Shown: positions 10,082 through 21,050 of the stretch, piece after piece
Layout of the letters: every line of letters starts with the position of its first letter
Numbering within the stretch: position 1 is the first letter of the stretch
The notes under the pieces: generated by a model
What the model was told of the DNA's origin: nothing
The model's database searches: none
The model's input: the letters and a program-made list of their open reading frames with translations, nothing else
Program-made: the position numbers and the translations under genes
Assembly (NCBI RefSeq): GCF_036898095.1
Contig: NC_090739.1
Span: 58,527,574 to 58,591,573, forward strand
Direction: 5' to 3'
DNA from: Palaemon carinicauda
Taxonomy: Eukaryota; Arthropoda; Malacostraca; Decapoda; Palaemonidae
DNA: 64,000 nt

Positions 10082-12201
10082 GTTGGAATTCCATGTTTAC
10101 AGATGTAACACTCGTAAAACTTCCTAACGCATTCAATCGCAGTTTTAGTTTTAAGCGCTATTAGTTCTGTATATCGAGTTAAAGCATCTACAATTACTAA
10201 GAGGTGCTTATTTCCTCTGTCTGACTCGTAAATTCCTGTTAATAAATCTAAACGTATCCTTTCAAAGTGTTGATTGGGCATGGGATAAGCCCCTAGGCTG
10301 ACAGGTGTTTTCGTATGCTCTTTGTTTTCCTGACATGTGCGACAATTAGCTATGTGTTTTTTTATATCTGTAAGCATTGTATGCCAATAAAACAATGATT
10401 TGGGTTTTTTTGACATTAATGAGAACCCCGGGTGTCCATGCAATGGATTTGCGTGCAACCAATTTAGGACAGTGGAAATAAGTGAGATTGGTACCACTAC
10501 CTGGTCGTTAGTTACATGTGGTGTATTGCGGGTTTTCCCTGTCACGGTCCTACACAGAATATTGTCTTTGATTATATAATTCTGCTGCTTGTACTCTATA
10601 TATTCCTTTTCCTTATGATTGCCTTTCAAAGCATTTATAATTTTTTCTAATTTCTGATCTTTTCTTTGCTCAGTCTGTAATAATTCAGCACTCCAGCCCA
10701 AATCTTCTTGTTCAGATATCGTTTTAACAATAGGCATGGATGTTGATATATCTATTAATTCAGCTAAAAGCTCCGTATAAGATGACACGGGGTTGCGTGA
10801 TAATGCATCAGCAATGACATTTGCTTTCCCAGGTAAATACCCGATTCTCGCGCCAAAGTCTTGAATGATCAAATGCCATCGAGTTCGTTTGGGGCTGTGG
10901 CTGAAGCTTTTAAAGAAGTCGGTTAGTGGTTTATGATCAGTAAGAACCTTAACAGGATAACCGTATATTATGAACTTAAAATGCACTAGGGAATTAACAA
11001 TAGCTAGCCCTTCCTTGTCTATTACTGCATACTTACTTTCGGAAGTTCTCAGTTTTCGAGAATAAAAAGCTATCGGAAAAAATTGTTTTTCATATTGCTG
11101 AAGCAATACCCCACCTACTCCTAAGTCTGAGGCATCTGTTGCAATGAAGAATTCCTTACCGAAGTCAGGAAATTTTAAGATAGGAGAACTACACAGTTTA
11201 TCTTTCAAGGTATTAAACGCCTGTTGATGCTGCTCAGACCATATGAAATCTACGCCCTTCTTCGTGAGATCAGTTAAGGGAGCGGCTATTATTGAATAAT
11301 TGCGTATAAAACGCCTGTAATATCCACTACAACCCAGAAATTGCTGTATTCCCTTGACATTAGTAGGTATCGGAAAGTTACGGATAGCCGACACCTTATC
11401 ATGGACTACTTTAAGACCTTGGCTTGACACCGTAAAACCCAAATAGACTAATTCTGTTTTGAAAAATTCACACTTACTAATCTTTACCCTTAAGTTATGT
11501 TGTCTTAGTCTCTGTAGTACTAGTTCTAATTTACGTAGATGTTCTTCTAAGGTGTTGGAAAAGATTACAAGGTCGTCCATATAGGCGTGCAATATATCCC
11601 CTAGCAAGTCTCCAAACACTATGTTAATCATTCTTGTAAATGTTATGGGAGCACAACGTAAACCAAAAGGCATCCGTAAAAATTCATAATGTCCCCTGGC
11701 TGTGCTGAAGGCTGTGTATGGGATACTATTTTCTTCTAATGATATCTGGTGAAAGCCTTTAACTAAGTCCAAACTGGTAAAATATTTATTCTGACCTAAC
11801 AAAGATAAAATATCGTCAGTACATGGCACTGGGAATCGATCAGGGATCGTCTCCTCATTTAGGCGACGGAAGTCTACGCAGATACGCCATGTTCGATCTT
11901 TTTTCGGTACAACTATTAATGGAAAATCATAAGGGCTGTTCGATTTCCTAATGACTCCTTCTTCTAACATTTTACCTACTTCATCATTTATTTCATTCTG
12001 GAATTTCATAGGGAGTCTGTACGAGGGTACATAGATAATTTTTTGCTTGTCCTTTAACCTTATTTGATGCTCGATCACATCTTTTTTTCCCAAGGATCCA
12101 TCCGTAGGGGAAAAAACATCATGATATTCAGTTAAAAGTCCAAAAATTTTCTGCTGAATTTCTTCTTCTTGAATGTCTTTATTGATTTTATTTTTAATAG
12201 A
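10078..12201 (-). pseudogene. pol: Gypsy-like RT, RNase H and N-terminal integrase
   Basis: From the stop at 12202 the frame is open to 10078; residues are numbered here from 12093. RT motifs: WRICVDFRRLN at 69-79, SLDLVKGFHQI with the first catalytic Asp at 109, MPFGLRCAP at 141-149, and YMDD at 171-174. RNase H: ATDASDLGVGG (Asp320), KEGLA (Glu361), LTDHK (Asp386) and IADALSR (Asp429). The integrase zinc domain has His547, His552/554, Cys584 and Cys587, then the first catalytic Asp in RLDLLTG (615). All listed active-site residues are present. The frame ends with HGIPT then a stop, inside the integrase core. Confidence 0.9.
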
Positions 12202-12662
12202 TTACAAAAGGGATTCATCCGCAACTGATTGAGCGTGATTAATTTCAGCGACGGTAAGAATACGATGTTTATAAACTTCTGCATCCAAGATATGTTGATT
12301 TTTGTGAATTACTAAAGTGGTATTTAAATGATTACAGACTTCAATATTACATTGTTGATGTGAGCCTACTGTATGAATAGCTTGTGTGACAGACAACCCG
12401 TTAGTTTTCAAAGTGTCGGAAAGGATTAATACAGTATTTCAGATCCCAGTAATGTTTTCTTTACTTGCACCATTAAATTCGAAGGTACGTTCGGCTCGAT
12501 AGATTGCATGCAAGATGATATTACGGGTGAACGAGAATTCTGTTGGGTCGCGTATATTATTTCTTTATTAGTGAGACAAGTTATTGGTTCTTCAACGTAC
12601 GTCACTGTTTTATTTGTTGTCTCCTTTTTATCCAAAACTGATTTTAAGGTATTAGAAGACAT
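12202..12662 (-). pseudogene. Pol linker between protease and RT, two frame fragments
   Basis: A 78-codon frame (12662-12426) and a 69-codon frame (12411-12202) cover the expected protease-RT connection. They differ in frame, and the second ends at TAA (12202-12204), after which the RT frame continues in phase. Neither has a domain I recognise. The pattern shows a frameshift near 12420 and a nonsense codon at 12202. Confidence 0.55.
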
Positions 12663-13098
12663 AGAATTTTCCTTTGATGTACACGCCGTGCTTGGCAGGG
12701 TCTAAGATAATGTTTTGATTGCCCATAGATGGGTATCCTATAATTACAGCTGGATACATATCAATATTTTGTACAACAACAAATGTATCGGCAAACGTGC
12801 GCTTACCGACCTTGAACTGAACATGAGTTATGCCTATTACATTTAATTCATTATTTCCTATACCCAAGAGTCCTACTCCGGACTTTTCTATTGGGAAGTT
12901 CGAAAACAACAAATGATGTGTCCTCAAATCCATGATATTACGTGGACTACCAGAGTCAAAAAATAATGTAAATGATCTGTGTTCTAAATTTACAGCATAT
13001 AATGTTGGTCGTAACTCATTTTGGCTTATTATTGTATGAATACGTTGCAAATCTATGGGAGCATGCACTGATTTATTTAATTCGGCCGTGTGTTCCAT
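12652..13098 (-). pseudogene. pro: Aspartic protease domain of pol
   Basis: The 148-residue frame contains the retroviral protease signature FFDSGSPRNIMD, with the DSG active site near residue 50, and later AVIIGYPSMG, the usual second hydrophobic strand with a Gly. It follows gag after about 150 nt in another frame, as expected for a frameshifted gag-pro junction. Its reading frame ends at 12652 and the next pol sequence continues in a different frame from about 12662, a probable single-base lesion. The protease would cleave Gag and Pol in the particle. Confidence 0.75.
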
Positions 13099-13249
13099 AG
13101 GAAAATCTATTGCCTCACAATGATCTGATAAAACATTAAATTGATTACTGTATTCAATACTACTGATGTTGACATGAATGACCTTGACCCAACATCACTC
13201 TCTTCCCCACTGGAGTTAATTATGTGGTATTTGCTTTGCTCTGCACATT

Positions 13250-14395
13250 CTAATAATTAGTCTGACCTTGCGAGGTCTGGTTTGACGACCCAGGATCAGC
13301 GTTATTCGAAGAACTGTTTGTTTGTTTTGGATTCTGAACTACATGGACGTTTGGCTGTTTCTTCTTATTGAAATGAGGATTTTTCTTATTATTTCCATAT
13401 TGAACTGACTGTGGAATTGACTGTGTATTTCTAGGATTCTGTTGTGTCTTACGCGAGTAGCACTGACTATATGAATGAGTCGAACTATTATGTAACGAAC
13501 AGAATCTCGTTCTGCAGTCCGCAATACTGTGACCTTGACGTTTGCAATTATAACACGTCATTCCTGCAACTTGACTATTATTAACTACGTTTACTTGTTG
13601 TGGCTTTGTTTCATTTTTTGCAAAAACTTGGGTAAACACGGGATCAAGATCAGGACACTTAGACATATGTTTCTTTATCTGTTTATATACATCCAATTCC
13701 GTACTTGCTGGCGTTAACTTTTTATCAAAACACCGCACTAAAGCTTCAGGCAACATGAGTGTCATGCAAGTTAAATACATTAATCGTAAGAAATCTTTCA
13801 CGGAGATGTTATCTCTAGTAACCCAAGTGGAATTACCTAAAATATCTTGATATTCGTTAAGAATATCGGCTATGAGAGCTGCTCTCTCAATAACATTAAG
13901 CAGAGTCATAGTGGCTTGATTAAGTGTATTTCTTAATGTTAAAACTACATCTAAGGCTTCCTCACCTCCATAGACCGCACGTAGCCTAACTTTGAAATCA
14001 TCCCAGGTAACTGCTTCTTGAAATGAAACACCCCTCAAATACGCACTTGCATCTCCTTTAGAAAAGTCTATAAAACTTTTAGCTTCATGTAATTGTACAA
14101 ACGGGTCTATAATTTGTTTAGCATTTAAACGGGCATCGGCGGATGAAATCCATGACTCCACATTCTGAGGCAAGAACCCATTAACCCAACCTTAAAAAGG
14201 AAGGATTGCAGAGTGAGCATATACTAGTGTCACAATGGGAGGGGGGTTACCATGTCCTGGGGTTGGGTTACTCAGTCTAGGGGTGGGGCTCACAGGGGGC
14301 GTCATGTTCACTGTATTTCTTTTTCTATCTCTACGACTCCTTGCAATCCTATCAAAATATCTATATGAATACAGACGTTCACTGCGTAAACGCAT
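13250..14395 (-). pseudogene. gag: Gypsy-like gag with two zinc knuckles
   Basis: Reads from an ATG at 14395 through a basic N-terminus (rich in Arg and Tyr), then Pro-rich sequence. A single in-frame TAA at 14192-14194 interrupts it, and the same frame continues to 13250. The C-terminal half holds a CCHC knuckle CYNCKRQGHSIADC, immediately followed by a second Cys/His array, CSLHNSSTHSYSQC (C-x2-H-x4-H-x4-C). The tail is Asn/Gln/Lys-rich. Gag would build the particle and bind RNA through the knuckles. Apart from the one stop, about 380 codons are open, so decay is modest. The start is chosen as the first ATG of the open frame; an upstream non-ATG start is possible. Confidence 0.8.
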
Positions 14396-14401
14396 ATGCA
14401 C

Positions 14402-15600
14402 TAAATGATAAAGATTATAACAAAATCCCCCAAAACAATGATACTAATACAAAGATATTTCCCGAGAACTTCTGAAAGAAAACGGAATACAAAGATATTT
14501 CCCGAGAACTTCTGGAAAGAAAACGGAATTAGCACAGAGAAAAAAAAATTCTAGACGAGAATTCGAAGTTGGACACAGTTTCCTCAAATGAAAGGAAATT
14601 AAAGATTAGCAAACAACTCACCCCAGCAATAATGGACGATCGACTCGTGATAACTACACTTCACTGCTCAAAACTGAAATGAATAAAGAAAATGTACTTA
14701 GCTTCGGTTTATATGGCGAAGAGTGATGTCGTCATTTCCTCTCTCTCGCACTGGATTGTTTCTTCCTATTGATGTTTGGGTGAATGCTTTCGGTCCGATT
14801 GCCGTTGAATGTAGTGCCTCCTGGATATGTTTCTTCAATGTTTAGTAAATGTTGAATGTCAGTCCTTGGTTTTCTTAGGATGTTGATTGAAGATCCAGTT
14901 CCTCAGTTTGTATAACATTCACTTGTTGGTATTAAATGTTTTCATTTCTTCGGTGGACTATGATACTTAGTCAAAATTGTAGATTCATTACTGTTGATTT
15001 CTTGAAGATCTTCCTCTGGTTCTTAGAGTTTTACTGCTGCCACCATTTATTGGTGTGCTACTGTTGTTAACATACATTTGGGTTCTCTTCAAATGTCATC
15101 TTCAATGTGTTATAGATTAGATTTGGTATGTTACATCTTCAAGTAAAGTCTAAGTAAGTTAAGTTTAAAATAGTTTATTCTTTAAAAACAGTATTAACAT
15201 CTCCATCACAGGAGTATAGATGGCTGGTCGGATGACCATTCCGTATGACATCTCAAAGTGAACTGCTACAAATATCCATATTCACGTTAAAGTTTATATA
15301 GTTATCTCAGCACTTACTGGATTATAGTAAACACAACATTAATACCGGAAGGTACTTGTTCCGTTCTCATAGACAACTCTTTCTCACGGGCTTGGTTGTG
15401 TTTACTCTTCATGAAAAATGTTACATTGCTGAGGTTTGGCATTCGCATCCTGCTTATGATATGACTATGGCATTTCTCACACTTCTCTTACTTCCACAGT
15501 GACCTTTAGGTCATGTGTTTTAAACAAGTAATATCTATATATTACAAAATTACCTGTCATCGTTGGTTTCAGTTAAGGTTTCAGAGACAGACACAAGGAT
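14402..15600. other. Leader/flank of the Gypsy-like element, no gene
   Basis: On the minus strand this is upstream of gag. It contains the tandem repeat 14446-14526 and, at 15032-15045, TGGTGGCAGCAGTA (minus strand), which begins with TGG as primer-binding sites do. I could not find a flanking LTR that would confirm it. The rest shows nothing recognisable. Confidence 0.4.
14446..14526. repeat. ~40-bp tandem duplication
   Basis: Units 14446-14485 and 14486-14526 both begin AATACAAAGATATTTCCCGA and end AAAGAAAACGG; the second has one extra G. Placed in the presumed leader of the Gypsy-like element. Confidence 0.95.
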
Positions 15601-16870
15601 TTGAAAATTTTCCATGAAGTTTTAGGCAGTAGCTCAGTGCAGTACCTTGTCTGTTTTGGCAAGGCTTTACCTAACAGAAATCTGTTTTTCCTTAGGAATT
15701 TGCTTGATAAAGGGGGCTTTGGTAATTCTGGAGGGTATAGTTTAATTAAGAATATACTGTTAATTAATTTACATAAACTTGGTGTAAGTTTTACTTTTAA
15801 ATTTTTTAGTGAGAAAATTCAGTTTTAATTAATATATACTGTAAGTATAGTACAAAAGTTTTGAAAGTTTGATGTGGGAATATGTTTATAAGCCAATGGT
15901 TCAGCTGCAGAACCTAAGATGAGTCCCTTTCCTTACCAACCATAGGAGGCTTACTATCTTTATGATGGTTAAGGGAAGGGGTAAGTCTTCTAGGTTTGCC
16001 ATATAATCTTCCTATTTTAACACTTCGTAGGCTCACAGTAAGGTGTTATCGTTTCCACACTTATTGGCTTGGTAAACCATATGATCATTGACGGTGTAGT
16101 AGGGGAATATGAGTACAATATGACCTTTTCCCCATTCTTACTGATAAGGGGTTATCTATAATAGTTAGGGGAAAGGACTTAATTTTGTGAGCCTATCTCT
16201 CTTAGATGTGTGGTCATGGTAATTGGGGAAGAGAGGGGATATATACTGTACTACCCCTCTCATGAGTGATATACAGTAGATATAATTGAGGTTTTCGATT
16301 AATTTTTCATTACAGATAGATAAAAGTAAATAATGTTCTATTTGTTTGCAGTGGATCCATTCCATTTGGAATCAGGATTCACTTGCAAAAGGCTCGAGAG
16401 ATAAGGCCATCTCTTTCCTTTCAATGAGAGGGAAAGGATTTGCTAAGATGGCTGGGTCCCCTGAGTATTTAACCCATCATAAACCTCGGAGATCTCATCT
16501 ACCCTGCAATTCCAAATGTAATTGATACGGGCTTCAGATATGGGGACGTGGTGGGTCAGGCCCCCTTTCCAGGTAATAGATTTTGGTACGAAAGACAACC
16601 CAGACCCTAAAGAGAAGGCAGCTTTAATGCAGGGTTCCACAGATCAGGATTCGGCCGGCCTTTCCTAAGAGGTATCCCTCAGGAGCTCCCCCAATGTCTA
16701 AGCTGCCATCTAGGTCAGCTCTAACCCAGGGTTCTACTAGGTAGTTTACCGGTCCCCCACATTTGGTATGCTTGCGTCTTCTGGAAACCTCGGTTATAGC
16801 CAAGATAGTTGAGACTTCAATCCTCTCTCCATAGTCACCCTCTTAACGAGAGAATGCCCTGTCATAGTTA
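15601..16870. other. Spacer, no gene recognised
   Basis: Mixed AT-rich and short GC-richer stretches with only short unconvincing frames. No element boundary could be set. Confidence 0.5.
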
Positions 16871-16877
16871 TCGTGCT

Positions 16878-17098
16878 TCAACAGGAAATATTTTCTTGTT
16901 GAAACATTGTGACGGGCAAGAGGGCTCTCGAACTTGGGGAAATTATTCCCCAGTTTGAATCTAAATTTCTCTCTCATCTTTTTCTTCCTCTGAATATTAC
17001 TTCGACCTTCTAATTTTGTAAACTTTCTTTTGTGTTGCTGTCCTATCTCTATGAGTAAAGTTTCCCTTATTGTATGTACTTCATATATATATATATAC

Positions 17099-17152
<54 letters not shown>
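16878..17152 (+). repeat. Dispersed repeat (copy 1) leading into a (TA)n tract
   Basis: TTGTTGAAACATTGTGACGG, then AGAGGGCTCTCGAACTTGGG, TCTAAATTTCTCTC and GCTGTCCTA...AGTA..TTTCCCTTAT match 58991-59170 in order and spacing. Both copies run straight into a microsatellite: (TA)n at 17083-17152 here, (CT)n at 59181 in the other. Confidence 0.75.
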
Positions 17153-17155
<3 letters not shown>

Positions 17156-17689
17156 ATGGATGTTTCCACATCCATTTTTGCCATCGGCGTGGGTGTTTCT
17201 ACATCTGCTATTGTTGCCTGCTTTGATGAATAGGAGGAGGTATCACAGTGGGGAGGTGTTTGCATTCAAAGGTATATGTGAGAGTATTGGATGATTTCGG
17301 CCATCCCAAAGATGGTTTTGACCTTTTTGGCTGAACTATTCTCAAGTGTTGGATCTTCATAATCCAGGGGGATCCAATGCTTGGTCTTTGGGTTCTGGCC
17401 ATAAGCCCATCATTACAGATATGGGGAGGATGATTCCAAAGTTTCTTGGTCTCAGTCCTAACAGGTGGGTTCAAGTTACACCTCTGCCTCTATATCTGTT
17501 TTGATACTATCCTTCGGGTAGGGTATTGAGTGGACCATCTGGGAAGTACACTCTCTTTGTGCCGATAGTGGAGTGCAAATTTCCTTTCCAGCGTGTGATG
17601 CCTTAATATTCTCAAGCAGGTAAATTAAACTTATACAAACTAAACATGACCCTTTTTTTTTTCTATGAAATCTACTGACAACGATTCCC
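17153..17689. other. Spacer between microsatellite and LINE
   Basis: No coding frame I can support. The LINE may begin inside this interval, since its 5' end is not marked. Confidence 0.4.
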
Positions 17690-17798
17690 CCCTCCCCGGG
17701 ATATGCTGACTCGCCCCCGGCACTGTTGACGACCTCTGCTATTCTAATCAAGGAAAATTCTGTTGACGGCCTAGGAACTAATTGGGATCGCACTTCAA

Positions 17799-19086
17799 AT
17801 GCTCAAAAAACTAGATGGAAATGTAAGGAAATTAAAGGTCATCTACATATGTGATGTACCAATAAATTGCCATTATGAATCATTGTGGATGACTTTTAAA
17901 CCTTATGGTAAAATTAATGAAATAAGGATAAATTTCAAAGAAAATAATGAGAAATGGGAAGCCTGGATCTCCTTCATGAGGAAGATTTCAAAGCAGTCTG
18001 TGAGATTTCCAAAGTAAAAATTGATAATTATGAGATTACCGATGTTCTATGGAATGCAGCTCCTTGAAATCTCGATTTATATTCCCTGGGTCAGAGTGAA
18101 TGTGCTGACACCAAAGTATATCCGATATCAGATCGAAAGACTAAGCCAGCAATGTGGCTAATTGCAACATCTAAGGCAGAAGATAATACAAAGGAAAGTT
18201 GGTATCATAGAGCTTGGAAACATTTCTAGATTTGGCAAGAAATCCGTCTTAATTCATGCCAGATCTAGAACACAACCTTTTATGTTAAATAATATAAAAA
18301 TTGAAGAAAATCTCAGGGTGCATATCAAACCACATTTTAATTTTAGCGATGGGAGAGGAATAATTTTCAACAAAGACCTGTATTATTTTAGTGAGGATCA
18401 AGTATTAGATATGTCCCCAAAAGAAATATGGAAGGTTCATAAGATTCCCAGAACTACTATGATTATTTCAACTTTTGAAGGCCATGATGTTTCCTCTCAT
18501 ATATACATAAAAACTACGAGAATACCAGTTCGCCTGTAGAAACAAACCATTGTAGTGCTTCAATCGTTTCAAATTTGGTCATCCATCTTAGGTATATAAA
18601 ACAAAGATCTGTGACAATTGTTCTTATCCTGGGCATAGACCCTGCTCTAATATTGCAAGGTGCACTAATTGTAGCCAGGATCACAGGCCAACCAACAGGA
18701 AATATCCCCAATATCAAACAGAAGAAGCAGCTTTTCAGAAGTCGAATGTAGAGTATGTCAGTGTGGGATATGCTAGGAAACTTCTAACCAAAACCAAGAG
18801 TTATGCCAAGGCCTTAAAATCAACCAAATCCAAGAGTTATGCCAAGGCCTTAAAATCTAAGGATGCAGGATATCCAGGAGAATTGGCAACACAAGTTAGA
18901 CCAGGTAATGTAAAGCATCCTATTGCTGAATCACTGCCTAAGGCTATTACCAATCCTTGTAAATTAGATTTGGTGCCTCTCGTCAAAAAGGCACTACCTC
19001 CTTCTTCTAGGTCTGCCACACCTCAGATGAACAGCCCAAGGCTCTCATCTTGGGCAGCATCATTGCCAGATCTAGGGGAAGAATAG
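17799..19086 (+). pseudogene. LINE ORF1: RRM-like and zinc-knuckle protein (broken)
   Basis: The first frame (17799-18017) gives VIYICDVPINCHYESLWM...GKINEIRINF, an RRM-like beta-alpha-beta pattern. After frameshifts, 18162-18539 continues. Then near 18610-18700 come two zinc knuckles, CDNCSYPGHRPC (C-x2-C-x4-H) and CTNCSQDHRP. The tail (18763-19086) is Lys/Ser/Pro-rich with a repeated KSYAKALKS. ORF1 proteins of I-like and Jockey-like LINEs bind the element RNA and have this domain order. Several frameshifts and stops show it is dead. An upstream frame near 17700-17800 (ENSVDGLGTNW) may be the true N-terminus. Confidence 0.75.
18792..18857 (+). repeat. Short tandem duplication in LINE ORF1 tail
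   Basis: AAGAGTTATGCCAAGGCCTTAAAATC occurs twice with offset 33 (18798 and 18831), repeating KSYAKALKS in frame. Confidence 0.85.
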
Positions 19087-19439
19087 TAAGCTAGAGAGCT
19101 ACTAGATGTACCTGTCATGATGGAGGTACATAATTCTAATAGCTCTCCATCTTTCTGTCAAAAAGAAGGAGACCACCATTCCTCTCCCCTCCAACAAGAA
19201 ATACAGAAATTCTTGTAGCAAATAAGTACGATATTCTATCTGAAAAAGATGATGAACTTTCCAAAAATTTTAATATATCAAAAATCAATGTTGAGATGCA
19301 CCATCCTCTTCGACAAATAAATAAGAAGGCTGCTAAGAAAAATCTTATACCGAGCTTAGCAAGACCTACATTTCCAAAGAGAGTATCAGAAACTCCCATC
19401 AATTAAAAAAAACTCTGATAGGAAGACTTCTGAAGAATC

Positions 19440-20041
19440 TTCCCATAATTAGAATTTACTTTCTCTTCAATTGTACTGTGAAACTGTCAACCTCTGAGGG
19501 CTAAATATGAGGGACTTAAGCTTCTCATTCATGAGCACTCCCCCATAATTATATGTCCACAGGAGAGCAAACTTGATGAAAATACTCCTTGTCCTCCTGA
19601 ATATATCAGCTACAGGACACCATATGATCAACGAGTAGGGAGCCAGGCAGAAGCCTTGCACAGAGCCACAAGAAAATCTTTTGACTTGATTGAGTAGGAA
19701 CCTTACAGAGGTGAACTTTATAGAAATGTGATGCATTGAAAGAAGCTAGGTGCCATTCTTGAGTGTATTTTGTTTCATCCATTAACAGTACAACACCCCA
19801 TCTTCTATGTGGAGGAAAGTAAAAAAGATAGCAGGTAAATTCACTCCCAACCCACCACCAGTGTTGAAGGTGAATGATCAGTATGTGACTTGAGCAACTG
19901 AGGTTATCAATGCCCTGGCTGATCATTTCTCAAATGTATCATGCAAATGTGAAGCGGCTCCTGGTCACCGGTTTAGGAGCATTGAAGAAAAAGATTTTTA
20001 AATTTTGCAACAGGAAGGGAAGAATCATACAATTCTCCTTT
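19440..20041 (+). pseudogene. LINE ORF2 start: truncated endonuclease and pre-RT linker
   Basis: One frame from 19455 reads LQWNC-like sequence followed by GLKLLIHEHSPIIICPQESK and RTPYDQRVGS, the start of an apurinic-type endonuclease. After about 19655 the homology jumps to WRKVKKIAGKFTPNPPP (from ~19800), which sits just before RT in this LINE group, so most of the nuclease is missing. Stops are present (for example after NDQYVT). The last codons before the break are ESYNSPF when read across to 27012. Confidence 0.7.
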
Positions 20042-20220
20042 GTTCCATAACTGGAATACAAACCACTCTATTTAAAGTGGGTAATTACTTTCGTGTAGCT
20101 GAAAGGACGAGCCATAAAAATTTAACGAGGGATTATTACCCCACCGCTAGTTAGCGGGGGGTAGGGAGGGTAGTTAGCTACCCTCCCCCCTCACCTGTGT
20201 TGTAGCTCCACTTTTACTTT
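20042..20220 (+). repeat. DIRS copy B left inverted terminal repeat
   Basis: GTGGGTAATTACTTTCGTGTAGCTG...GAGCCATAAAAATTTAACGAGGG is the reverse complement of 26870-26955, continuing to the GTAGCTCCACTTTT block. The outer 35 bases (GTTCCATAACTGG...) have their complement not at the right tip but in the internal complementary region. Confidence 0.9.
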
Positions 20221-21015
20221 GGCTCGGGTGGTGATCGGACGTGTCCGCTTTCACCCTCGCCTCTTTGACAGCCATTAATCATTGCTTTTCTTTCTTTTTC
20301 TCAGAGTGTTGTGAAGTTGGCCTCTACAATGCAGATGTGCCCTGGGTTACCTGACCGCCCTTGTGGGACCTTCATGTCTTCCATCGAGACGGATCCTCAC
20401 ACCTTATGCCCTTATTGTAGGGGTCAGTGGTGTGAAAGTGATAATGTTTGTATGGAATGTAGGGAGTGGCCTATCTCCCAGTGGGAGAGGTTTTCTCGGC
20501 GCCGGAAGAAGTCCAAACGGGATATTCTCCTTCAAAGGAAGGAAAATCCTAAGGACTCTTCTTCCGTAGCCCAAACCTCCTCCGAAGCTCCCACTCGGTC
20601 GGCCTCTCGTGAGAGGCCGTCGAGTGGTAGCGTAGGCCGTACTGTTGTTGACCAATCTCGGGGTTTGGGAGAGGGAGTTGCCTCCCATAGCGAGGCAGCT
20701 CCTCCTCCTCCCCCGGGGGAGGATTTAATTATTTCTCCTGTTAATAATGATCTTTTGCAGCTTTGGGCTTCCTTGGGGCTTCAGGGTTCGCCCTCCAAGG
20801 AAGCCCTGTTTGACATGACCAGGTTGGGAGCAGCTGTCAAACAGTCACCGGCGGTAGCAGAGGTTGACCCTCTGTCTATTGTCGAGGCTGTTGCGGCAGA
20901 CGCTTCCAATGAGAGTGTTCAAACCCCTGCTCCTGTTGTAGCTGAAAGCTTAGCTCCCCCCTCCGAACATCCTTCGAGGGAGGATCTAAGTCCAACGGTA
21001 TCTCCTGCTGGTGAT

Positions 21016-21019
21016 CCCC

Positions 21020-21043
<24 letters not shown>
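21016..21043 (+). repeat. C14G14 perfect palindrome
   Basis: Fourteen C followed directly by fourteen G, encoding Pro5-Gly4 in the gag frame. It is a perfect inverted repeat and a slippage hotspot; the gag frame is lost just after it. Confidence 0.95.

Positions 21044-21050
<7 letters not shown>

Larger units (their letters stand above)
7842..14395 (-). mobile_element. Ty3/Gypsy-type (errantivirus-like) element with env-like gene, degenerate
   Basis: On the minus strand the order is gag with two zinc knuckles, aspartic protease, RT, RNase H, integrase, then a third gene with envelope features. RT before integrase in pol is the Ty3/Gypsy order. A spliced third gene is what insect errantiviruses have, so this looks like an old endogenous errantivirus-like provirus. 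The coding sequence has one stop in gag, at least two frameshifts and one stop before RT, one frameshift inside integrase and at least three in env. LTRs could not be identified by eye, so the limits given are coding limits only. Confidence 0.85.
17690..20041 (+). mobile_element. I-like LINE, 5' half (interrupted by DIRS copy B)
   Basis: Contains an ORF1 with RRM-like and CCHC parts and the beginning of ORF2 (endonuclease start, then the linker before RT). The sequence stops at CAATTCTCCTTT (20041) and resumes at TACAGAAAGAGAATTTG (27012). Joining the two gives a continuous codon series across the site. The endonuclease domain is internally deleted between about 19655 and 19790. Confidence 0.85.

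Noticed and set aside
7434..15600. LTRs of the Gypsy-like element (polypurine run at 7741-7757 followed by AGTTAA on the minus strand; TGG-starting site at 15032-15045)
   Set aside because: The sequences next to the two candidates show no direct repeat to each other by eye, so LTR limits cannot be claimed.
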